A DNA stretch of 64,000 nt from positions 1-64,000 of the forward strand of contig NZ_LSHX01000056.1 in assembly GCF_001555965.1 (NCBI RefSeq), in the 5' to 3' direction. Shown piece by piece: positions 47,437 through 54,400 of this stretch. The notes below the pieces were generated by a model. It did not search any database and was not told the origin of the DNA. It saw only the letters and a program-made list of their open reading frames with translations. Position numbers and translations under genes: made by a program. Within the stretch, counting starts at the first letter, position 1; every line of letters starts with the position of its first letter. The DNA is from Sphingomonas sp. CCH21-G11. GTDB taxonomy: Bacteria; Pseudomonadota; Alphaproteobacteria; Sphingomonadales; Sphingomonadaceae.

Positions 47437-47566
47437 GGCAAGGCTCCGGCGAAGGTTGGCAGCAGCAGCGGGCTGTCGCTGGGGTTCGCGAGCTTTGGCG
47501 GAGGATTGGCATGGGCAGGGAGTGACCGGATGCAGGTGACGCATTATGTCACCCCGAATGTCTCGG

Positions 47567-48341
47567 TCAGCGGTGTAAAAGAATATCGCGATATCCGCCG
47601 GAGACGAGGCTGCGCGCTTGGGCGATCAGCCGAAGAACCTGCCGCCGCTCACTCGAGGCTTTCCAAGTCGCTCCGACAAGAGGACGGTGGTTGGGGAAGA
47701 TCAGGCCGTAGGCGAGGTCACGAGAAGACGCACCCGCCACGAGCGCATCGTGAATAGCAAGGAAGCGGGTCAACCGCAGCCGTTGATTGTGTGTGATGAC
47801 GTGAGCGCCTTGGGATGTGAAGCTGGAGGCGCGCGTTATCAGGTGCATCCGCGTGACAGCTGCGATGCGCAGTTCATAGGTCTCACCGCACGGTATCGAG
47901 ACGGCGGGAACGGGCAGGGCGGCGCGGTATCGAACGCAAAATCGCAGTCTACAGCTGCCTCTCGTATAAACGAGATGTTTGCCGACTGGAGTCGATACCT
48001 CTGCCAGCGCCTTGCAGCTCGACAGCCACATCAGCGGTAGGTCCGGGTTAGCAGTTTCGACGATGATCACGTCGGGCGATGCGCTGGGCGACCAATGGGC
48101 CGGGCTCTGGCGCGGATTTGCTTGCGGATCGGTGGGGAAAGCTCAGGCCCCATCGCCGGGACAGGCCCTCCTTTTCATGGTATTCGACCGATGGGAAGCG
48201 AGCAATGCGCTCTTTAGTTTCGGCATAATCGCGGCGGTAATCAGCATTACGGTGCAGGAATTCCTGCGCGAAGTCCGCATAGTCGTGATCGCGATATTGA
48301 TACGCGGTCGATGGTGACCGCCATGACGAACCACCGGGCAT
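47567..48341 (-). pseudogene. DUF6499/DUF2285 regulator gene split by one-base frameshift
   Basis: The first piece starts at 48341 (MPGGSSWRSPSTAYQYRDHD, HRNADYRRDYAETKERIARF) and runs to WGLSFP. The second, in a shifted frame, continues from T-D-P through VIIVETANPDLPLMWLSS to the DUF2285 end (RLTRFLAIHDALVAGASSRD, LVSGGYRDILLHR, stop 47567). Removing one base of the four-G run 48134-48137 (plus strand) restores a single ~257-residue protein. Either the gene is dead, the shift is programmed, or the assembly has a homopolymer error. Confidence 0.65.
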
Positions 48342-48498
48342 AAAGACCCCTGCAAAGCACAGGCAAAAAGGCCAAGCATCAAGTCTTTGTTAACCAACGG
48401 TAAGCCGCAAGTATCAAAATCTGGGGATGCTTATGCCCGGAGGCGCAGAAATTCTGACGGAGCGTTTAGGGCAAGGGGGCCGATCTGTGTCCGAGAAT

Positions 48499-48765
48499 TC
48501 AGCCTTTTTGTTCTTTCTCAAGCAGATGTCGGTAGCCGTGGGACGTCATCCAGCGTGCTCGGTCGAGGTGGGTCTCATGGACCTGATGCGCCCGGACCGG
48601 TTCCAGGGCAGGATCGATCCCAAAGACGATCTGCACAACTTCAGTCCATTCCGCGCCTTCGTCGGCGGCGTCAAGCAGCCGTAAATACGTGACAAAATGG
48701 CGTTCGTCATACGGCGTTACCGTATCCAAGAGGGGCGGGCTGTTTTCGAAAGAAGCAATCGTCAT
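48499..48765 (-). CDS. Small DUF2285-like DNA-binding protein
   Basis: An 88-residue protein: HFVTYLRLLDAADEGAEWTE, VVQIVFGIDPALEPVRAHQV, HLDRARWMTSHGYRHLL fit the DUF2285 helix-turn-helix family that is usual next to AlpA and repA in these elements. The start is set at MTIASFENSPP; the ribosome site is weak. It is divergent from the Xre gene. Confidence 0.7.
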   Translation of the reverse strand: MTIASFENSPPLLDTVTPYDERHFVTYLRLLDAADEGAEWTEVVQIVFGIDPALEPVRAHQVHETHLDRARWMTSHGYRHLLEKEQKG

Positions 48766-48936
48766 GGTCCGAGCCTTTGGTTCCGACTCGTTTCTGCATC
48801 CACGGTCTCTTAGCACCAAGACACACCAAAATGGGGAAAACTTGGCTTGTTCGACAACGGGCAGAGAATTGTACCTTTTCGCGGATAACCCGTGCGCCTT
48901 GCAAGCCTGCTGAACTCAGCCGAATTCCAGTCGTGA

Positions 48937-48963
48937 AGAGTATACTCCGTGGTTAAATACTCT
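48937..48963. promoter_or_regulatory. Operator-like dyads upstream of the Xre gene
   Basis: GAGTATACTC (48938-48947) is a perfect palindrome and its left half pairs again with ATACTCT (48957-48963), giving three GAGTAT half-sites 23-50 bases ahead of the Xre start and in the divergent promoter region. Confidence 0.5.
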
Positions 48964-48985
48964 GCAACGGTGGTGAGTTCGTGCA

Positions 48986-49210
48986 ATGAAATTGCGCGAG
49001 GTCCTGGCTGCGAATCTGAAACGCTATCGGTTGGCTGCTGGCCTGTCGCAAGAAGAGCTTGCACATCGGGCACATCTCGATCGAACCTATGTCAGCAGCC
49101 TTGAGCGTGGACGCTACAGTGCCTCGGTCGACAAGCTTGAGCATCTATCCACTGCGCTCGGGATTGAAGCGTCAGAACTCCTTGTGAGAGTGACGTCAGC
49201 AAACGAATGA
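48986..49210 (+). CDS. Xre-family regulator
   Basis: A 74-residue single-domain helix-turn-helix protein (AANLKRYRLAAGLSQEELAH, HLDRTYVSSLERGRYSASVD, KLEHLSTALGIEASELL). It resembles ICE and phage master regulators and C-proteins. It is divergent from the DUF2285 and repA-side genes and probably controls its own operator just upstream. Confidence 0.85.
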   Translation: MKLREVLAANLKRYRLAAGLSQEELAHRAHLDRTYVSSLERGRYSASVDKLEHLSTALGIEASELLVRVTSANE

Positions 49211-49220
49211 GAATGCCGGA

Positions 49221-49250
49221 AGCCCCGCCCGGCAGGTGCCGGGCGGGGCT
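49221..49250. terminator. Strong bidirectional hairpin between xre and DUF736
   Basis: Perfect 14-base arms AGCCCCGCCCGGCA/TGCCGGGCGGGGCT with a two-base loop lie between two convergent genes. There is no T-run. A near copy is at 50146-50175. Confidence 0.7.
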
Positions 49251-49258
49251 GGCTGTGG

Positions 49259-49579
49259 TCAGTCGCCGTTGGTGCGGCGGGCGCGCGACCAGATCAGATT
49301 GAAGCTCTTGCCGTCTTCGTCATCAAAGAGGTTGGCAAAGATGGGAGCGGTGAAGCTGGGATCGTCGAGCTTGACCGAGAGATACTCGCGGCCTTCGTTG
49401 GAGGTCTTGGTCCAGGCGGCGCCGATTTCCGCGCGGCCAACGAAGACCCGGTGCGACGGCGCATTTTCGTTATCGCTGGCTTCGGGGACGATGCGGACGT
49501 TCTTCTGCTGCACCGACATGGTGACGATCTCGCCCTTGTATTCGTTGCCGGTCTTGGTGAAAGTTCCGATGTTGGCCAT
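49259..49579 (-). CDS. DUF736-family protein (second copy)
   Basis: A 106-residue protein starting MANIGTFTKTGNEYKGEIVT and ending YLSVKLDDPSFTAPIFANLF plus a basic tail. It is clearly a paralogue of the 44,667 copy but quite diverged. AAGGAATGCATC precedes the ATG. It is alone in its transcript, unlike the first copy, which suggests a separate use. Confidence 0.87.
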   Translation of the reverse strand: MANIGTFTKTGNEYKGEIVTMSVQQKNVRIVPEASDNENAPSHRVFVGRAEIGAAWTKTSNEGREYLSVKLDDPSFTAPIFANLFDDEDGKSFNLIWSRARRTNGD

Positions 49580-50145
49580 GATGCATTCCTTCAAGTTGGT
49601 CGAACCCGCGCCCATCGCGGCCTCGATGGCTGGTTGAAGGCAGGGGCTTGCGCCCGCTGCACCGGAACGGCCGAAACGCAGTGGAGGACGACGGCCAGAC
49701 GGCTTTCTTGCCTCGCGAGGAATGGGCGGCACGCCCAGGGGAAGAAAGTTGGCGCAGACGGCGTTGCAGCAAGGGATCAAGCGGCGAAGCCATCCCCTGC
49801 CAACCACGGCCATTGACGAGGCAGCAGTGGGCCCGGGTCACACTTGACCGGGAGAAATGGCACTTCCCGGACTTCCAAGACCGAAATGCGATGAGAAAGG
49901 TGTCGTCACCGGTGTGCTGCCTAGTGGTCACCGCAATCGCAGATATCGGCAACGGCCATGCGCCAATCCGGGCCTGATTGAGATCAGCGCAATCGGTCCG
50001 CCACTGGCCAGCTCAAAACCGGCTGCGAATTCTCGGCCTCGCTCCGACCGCGCAAACGCCCAGACCAAGCTGACCCAGGAAGAGGGACGCAGAAACTGCC
50101 ACTCGAACAAAACGCCTGCCTCGTACTGGCTGATTTGGCCGTACG
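49580..50145. other. Gene-free 566-base stretch
   Basis: No supported gene on either strand; open frames here are short and lack ribosome sites. It must hold the promoter of the DUF736 gene at its left end and stops at the hairpin at 50146. Confidence 0.5.
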
Positions 50146-50175
50146 AGCCCCGCCGGGCACCTGCCGGGCGGGGCT
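50146..50175. repeat. Second copy of the 30-base hairpin
   Basis: AGCCCCGCCGGGCA/TGCCGGGCGGGGCT with a two-base loop and one mismatch, matching the element at 49221-49250 in length and nearly in sequence. It lies 17 bases past the stop of the membrane-protein gene and may end that transcript. Confidence 0.7.
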
Positions 50176-50191
50176 TGGAAAAATGGCAAAG

Positions 50192-50596
50192 CTAGGGACG
50201 GGCGCGGTTCCATTGAGTCCAGGATGCAGCCGCGATTATCGCAGCGCCAAGCAATGACAAGGCGTGTTGCCATGCGCTTGGCGGCATGGTCGCCGCAGCA
50301 ATGCCGTGGACTGCGTGATAGCCCGCAATGGCTGCGGGCGCGGCAAAGGCGAAGCCGACCGCAGCACGTGTCAGGTCGGACTTAGCGAACGCCAGTGTTA
50401 ATTGGGCTGCAGCAAGCAGAATGATCGCGGATATGGCTGCCGCGGCGAGCGCAGCGAGAATGCCGCTATCGGTGCGGTAAGTCGCCGAACCCGCAAGAAA
50501 CGCGACGAACAGCGGTAGGGCGTAAATCGAAAGGCGGAATAGAAGCGCGCAGCACAGGAATACTGCGACGATTATCAGGGCAAAGCCGATCAGCAT
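50192..50596 (-). CDS. Four-helix membrane protein of unknown function
   Basis: A 134-residue protein with hydrophobic helices LIGFALIIVAVFLCCALLF, IYALPLFVAFLAGSATY, ILAALAAAAISAIILLAAAQ, AVGFAFAAPAAIAGYHAV and LSLLGAAIIAAASWTQW. GGAGGACGCC precedes the ATG at 50596. No family is recognised; proteins of this kind recur in ICE accessory regions. Confidence 0.6.
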   Translation of the reverse strand: MLIGFALIIVAVFLCCALLFRLSIYALPLFVAFLAGSATYRTDSGILAALAAAAISAIILLAAAQLTLAFAKSDLTRAAVGFAFAAPAAIAGYHAVHGIAAATMPPSAWQHALSLLGAAIIAAASWTQWNRARP

Positions 50597-50740
50597 GGCG
50601 TCCTCCTTGGAACCAAGGGCAAGGGACGCGCTCTCCACCTCCACCGCAGCGCAATGTGCGTGGAATGCATAGCAGAAATGCGCATCGGCTGGAATACCCG
50701 ATGGGCATCCAGCCATGCGCCGCAACGCAATCTGACGCGG

Positions 50741-50905
50741 TCAGGGATTGAACGGGTCATATTCATGGATGACGCTGTCGGCATCGCCATCGAATTCGGC
50801 GGTGGGAACGGCGGCATAGCCATTACCGGCTTGGAACAGGGTAACGCAGACCATTAGTGTGCGGGCGAGGCTCCAGGCGTGACGCTGTGCGACGGTGAGT
50901 GACAT
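50741..50905 (-). CDS. 54-residue exported small protein
   Basis: Starts MSLTVAQRHAWSLARTLMVC, hydrophobic to VTLFQAGNGYA, then an acidic mature tail ending VIHEYDPFNP. A Sec signal cut near GYA-AVP would leave about 22 residues. CAGGAG lies ten bases before the ATG. Function unknown. Confidence 0.5.
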   Translation of the reverse strand: MSLTVAQRHAWSLARTLMVCVTLFQAGNGYAAVPTAEFDGDADSVIHEYDPFNP

Positions 50906-51284
50906 GTTCGAGCTCCTGTCTCGGAGCAGGGACCATCCCCGCTCGACAGGCCCCGGACAGACGGCGCAAAGCCGCAATCACCACGAAGGTGCAGCCGCAG
51001 TGGCCGCACGCAGAGCGTAGCGGACCCTTTACGGGTTGATTGAAGGAGGCTTGGGGTCGGCCAACGGATTGGCCTCAAAGAGCGGGGTGGATGTTGCGTT
51101 AAGGTAGTCGGCGAAATCACTGCGTCGCGAAAATGCGGAATATGCGGTGCTTAATCAGCGGTTAGACGTATGCCGAATTGCCGAGGCCACTTGGGTATGC
51201 GTTTGCATAGGCAACGAAGTGATGATCGTGCTAGCGTAGCCTATAGAATCAATGCTTTCGGCTCGCTGTTGACTGGGTATTTAT
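50906..51284. other. Intergenic region between divergent genes
   Basis: No gene seen. The right half (about 51,120-51,284) is visibly richer in A+T than the flanks and marks the start of a plus-strand insert of two genes. Confidence 0.4.
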
Positions 51285-51545
51285 ATGAGGCGTGTTAAGA
51301 CAGGTTGGGTGGCGCAACGCGCGAATGGCCAGAATTGGGCCACCGACCAAGGCACAGCGGACGGCATTTATGTTGTTGGAACAGCAGCACGAGCCATTTT
51401 TCACTTGGCAGGGTCTGTCGATGCAGAAGCAGGTCCGCTCTTCGATATCCCCACTGATCCGGTCTTGCTGCGCGAGCTAGCCACTTCTCTCAATGAACTC
51501 GCAGCTTGGAAAGAGCGCGGCGCGTGGGGCAAACTCCATTCCTAG
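51285..51545 (+). CDS. Hypothetical 86-residue protein
   Basis: Contains VLLRELATSLNELAAWKERG as a likely C-terminal helix and a basic N-terminus. No Shine-Dalgarno is evident. It is encoded seven bases before the metallopeptidase-like gene, on the strand opposite to all neighbours and with lower GC. No family recognised. Confidence 0.45.
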   Translation: MRRVKTGWVAQRANGQNWATDQGTADGIYVVGTAARAIFHLAGSVDAEAGPLFDIPTDPVLLRELATSLNELAAWKERGAWGKLHS

Positions 51546-51551
51546 ATCGAG

Positions 51552-52064
51552 GTGGGTAACTGGTTGGATATCAAAAAAGAGGCGGCCTTTCATGAGGCTG
51601 GGCACGCAGTTATGGCATATCTTGCGACGTACCATGGTTTGGTCGCCGGGATCGATCTTAAGGATTATGGTGCTGGCGAAATCTATGTCGGTCTACTTAA
51701 GAGCAAATGCGTCTCTGCAGGAGTGCCCGCGACGGCAGAAACGGCGAAACTGCCCGAAGTCGCGATAGATCTCGGGCGTGTTTTGGTCGCAGGCCTTTTG
51801 GCCGAATTAATTGCTGCCGAAAGAGACGAGTCGCTCACCCCAGACCCTACTTGTGCGCGGCCTGACCACGACCTTATGCGTCAACAATTGATGAATGCCG
51901 GTCTTTCGAAAAAGTTCGATCGTTTGGAATTAGCAACGCGTAGTACTCTTGAAGAAAACTGGTCGGCGGTGGATGAACTTGCTGAATTCCTATTGATCCA
52001 TAAGTCCGCCGACATATCACAAATTGAAGCAATCATTGGCCCCAAGCTGTCCTGCAATAGTTGA
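51552..52064 (+). CDS. Small stand-alone FtsH-like (M41-type) metallopeptidase candidate
   Basis: A 170-residue protein with EAAFHEAGHAVMAYLATYHG near the N-terminus, the HEAGH zinc motif in the form used by FtsH peptidase domains, and a later acidic stretch (ARPDHDLMRQQL) that could give the third ligand. No ATPase domain is attached. The start is GTG with weak signals. It forms a two-gene, AT-richer unit with the preceding ORF. Confidence 0.6.
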   Translation: MGNWLDIKKEAAFHEAGHAVMAYLATYHGLVAGIDLKDYGAGEIYVGLLKSKCVSAGVPATAETAKLPEVAIDLGRVLVAGLLAELIAAERDESLTPDPTCARPDHDLMRQQLMNAGLSKKFDRLELATRSTLEENWSAVDELAEFLLIHKSADISQIEAIIGPKLSCNS

Positions 52065-52118
52065 TCGTTCATTCAACAATTAGCCGATAATTCAGCTTCC
52101 TGCAGGAACGGAAGGGCC

Positions 52119-53036
52119 TTACTCAATCGCCCATACCAAAACCCCCATCTTGCGCGCCTTGTCGACCAAATTGGCATTGATGCCATTGCCCGGGCAGGCG
52201 ACCACGGCCTTGGGCAGCGCTTCTAGCATCTGATCGTTGCGCCGGAATGGTGCCGCCTTCTTGAACCGATTCCAGTCTGGCCGGAACGCGACATGTGTGA
52301 TCTTGCGATTGCGCGCCCATAGCGAAGCGATGTGTTCGCCGCCGGTGGGATTGCCGCCGTGGAACAGGACCATGTCTGGATATTTGGCGAGCACCTTGTC
52401 CAGGACGGCCCATATCCGGTTGTGGTTCTGATAGTCAGGACCGGACGTAAACGCGATGCGCGTGCCCACCGGAAGCAGCGGCTCAGTCTCTGAACGACGC
52501 TTCGCAGCGAGAAAATCCCGGCTGTCGATCATGGCGGCTGTCATAGTGCGATGATTTACGAGTGACCCGGTGCGCGGGGTCCAGGCCTTGCGGAAATGCA
52601 ATTCGAACTGGTGTCCGGCGGCATCACGCATAAATTCCATCGCATTGCGGCGTTCGATCAGACCGATGCCTTCGCGAAGCAGGCGCTCAAGTTCGACCGA
52701 TTTGACTTCCGAACCATCCTGCTCGCGCTGGCTGCGCTTCTGGGCATCTTCGTTGTCGTCGAGTTCGCGCTGGATCCGACCCTCGGCGCGGTGGAAGAGG
52801 TTGGCGAGTGACCAGCACAGGTCTTCCAGATCGGGTTCGAGCCTGGTGTCGATCATGGTGGCTATGAGAGCATCGAACATGTCCGCGACGGCGCCAGCGG
52901 CGATGCGCTCTTCGGGGAGCGGTCGCGGGTCGGCTTCGTCGGAGAAGGGGCGATAGCCGTAGAGGGCGATTTCATCGAGGAGATGGGCGGTGGCTGAGGT
53001 TTCGTGTTCGGGTTCTGAATCGGGCGTGATGGTCAT
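52119..53036 (-). CDS. DUF2493 / YspA-type SLOG-domain protein
   Basis: A 305-residue protein: helical N-terminal region (1-175) and a C-terminal SLOG-like Rossmann domain with GTRIAFTSGPDYQNHNRIWA, MVLFHGGNPTGGEHIASLWA, HVAFRPDWNRF and VVACPGNGINANLVDKARKM. SLOG proteins bind nucleotides or nucleotide-derived ligands. The 53036 start has AAGGAC upstream. It is a regular member of this helicase-ParB-DUF932 cluster. Confidence 0.8.
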   Translation of the reverse strand: MTITPDSEPEHETSATAHLLDEIALYGYRPFSDEADPRPLPEERIAAGAVADMFDALIATMIDTRLEPDLEDLCWSLANLFHRAEGRIQRELDDNEDAQKRSQREQDGSEVKSVELERLLREGIGLIERRNAMEFMRDAAGHQFELHFRKAWTPRTGSLVNHRTMTAAMIDSRDFLAAKRRSETEPLLPVGTRIAFTSGPDYQNHNRIWAVLDKVLAKYPDMVLFHGGNPTGGEHIASLWARNRKITHVAFRPDWNRFKKAAPFRRNDQMLEALPKAVVACPGNGINANLVDKARKMGVLVWAIE

Positions 53037-53157
53037 TGCGTCGGTCCTTGGGGCCATGGGACCGGGCACCTTGCCCGGCCTTCATGGGCGTCCCTCTGAC
53101 CGGCTGCTGCGAGGCTGCATCCGCATGGACCGAAGCGCAGCGCAGGATGGCGGACGG

Positions 53158-53213
53158 GCGGCTATTTTGGTTCGCGATGGAAAGGCGCGGATGCGCCGCC
53201 GGAAAATAGCCGC
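53158..53213. other. Nested hairpin upstream of the DUF2493 gene
   Basis: Outer 11-base perfect arms GCGGCTATTTT (53158-53168) / AAAATAGCCGC (53203-53213) enclose a second stem GGCGC-GGAT-GCGCC (53184-53197). It lies in the ~300-base gap (53037-53340) and would be in the 5' leader of the DUF2493 mRNA or the 3' end of the primase-like gene. The A/T-rich half-stem on each side would also give a T-rich end for termination. Confidence 0.6.
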
Positions 53214-53340
53214 ATGACCGCCATTGCGGCCTCGCAGCAGCCGGTCTCTCGGACGCCGCTCGAAGAAGGCCGGGCTGGGCCAGGTCTTGGCTCAAGTCCT
53301 ATGCACGCCGCCATCGCCCATCGTTCAACCCCGTATCGGC

Positions 53341-54399
53341 TCAGCCAATGTCGACGGAAAAGCGTGTCTGATCCTGCTCTCGGAGATGATGGCGGACCCG
53401 TTCCGCCAGTGCAGCAACGCCATGCTGGCGGAGGTCGTCATTGAGGTCAGCGAGGTCAGGCATAAGTGATACGAGTTGGATCCCTGCTGCCTGGGTGCGC
53501 TCAGCGAGGACACCAAACGCTGCGTCGCCTGCAGCATCGCGGTCGCGCGCGACATAGAGTCGCCGGAGTTTCTGCGGGAACAAGATCGCTGCGAGGTGGG
53601 CTGACGATGTTGCGGCGACCATCGGCATTGTTGGCAGAACCTCGCGCAACGACAGCATGGTTTCGATGCCTTCGCCTGCGATCATGACATCACCCGCAGT
53701 TCCGAACCTTACGGCGTTGCCGAGGATGTTGCCCATCGCCCTCCGCGGCGATGCGACTTTGGCCTTCGCGCTGCCGAATGGATCGAGCCAGGTTCGATGG
53801 GTGCCGGTCTGCACGCCGTCGTTGTCGGTTACTGCTGCAATCAGTGCCGGGAAAGCGCTTGGTGTTGCTGGATCATCGTCCTCGTTCGGTTTGTAGTAGC
53901 ATCGCGGATGAAAGCGCAGGGCTGGCAGGTCAGATACGCGTGTGATGCCACGTGATCGCAGGTAGGTGCTCGCCATTGATCCAGTCAGTGGTTTCGAGGC
54001 GGCAAACAGGCGTATGGCAGCGGTCGTGGATCCTGCGCGCGCCGGCTTGGCGAATGACGCGGCACTGCGCTGATCGTCCGAAGTCGAGGGCGGCAGGCTG
54101 AGGAAGCGTTCGGCTTCCTCAATGGTTTCGGACAGACGCCCATGCCGCTGGTTGAGCCGGATGAGATCAACGAGATCGCCATGCTCACCGGTTGCGGCAT
54201 CGACCCAATTTCCAATCGCGCCGCGTTCGGTTTCGAAGAGGCGAACGTAGAGACTGCGCCCGGGCGTTCCCGCGACATCGCCAACCATCCAGTAGCGGCC
54301 TTCGCGCCTGCCTGCGGGCAGATAATGGCGGCAGACGGCCTGCACGTTCTGCGCAAGGTGCTCGGACAATTCTGCCGCACGCGTGGAGAGCTTTGCCAT
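53341..54399 (-). CDS. Toprim-domain, primase-like protein
   Basis: A 352-residue protein. The N-terminal part (RYWMVGDVAGTPGRSLYVRL, ATGEHGDLVDLIRLN) resembles the CHC2-lacking DUF7146 region; the C-terminal toprim domain has DVMIAGEGIETMLSL (Glu) and RRLYVARDRDAAGDAAFGVL (DxD). Such P4-like toprim proteins act with helicases in element replication. It begins two bases after the strawberry-notch gene ends. Confidence 0.82.
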   Translation of the reverse strand: MAKLSTRAAELSEHLAQNVQAVCRHYLPAGRREGRYWMVGDVAGTPGRSLYVRLFETERGAIGNWVDAATGEHGDLVDLIRLNQRHGRLSETIEEAERFLSLPPSTSDDQRSAASFAKPARAGSTTAAIRLFAASKPLTGSMASTYLRSRGITRVSDLPALRFHPRCYYKPNEDDDPATPSAFPALIAAVTDNDGVQTGTHRTWLDPFGSAKAKVASPRRAMGNILGNAVRFGTAGDVMIAGEGIETMLSLREVLPTMPMVAATSSAHLAAILFPQKLRRLYVARDRDAAGDAAFGVLAERTQAAGIQLVSLMPDLADLNDDLRQHGVAALAERVRHHLREQDQTRFSVDIG

Positions 54400-54400
54400 C

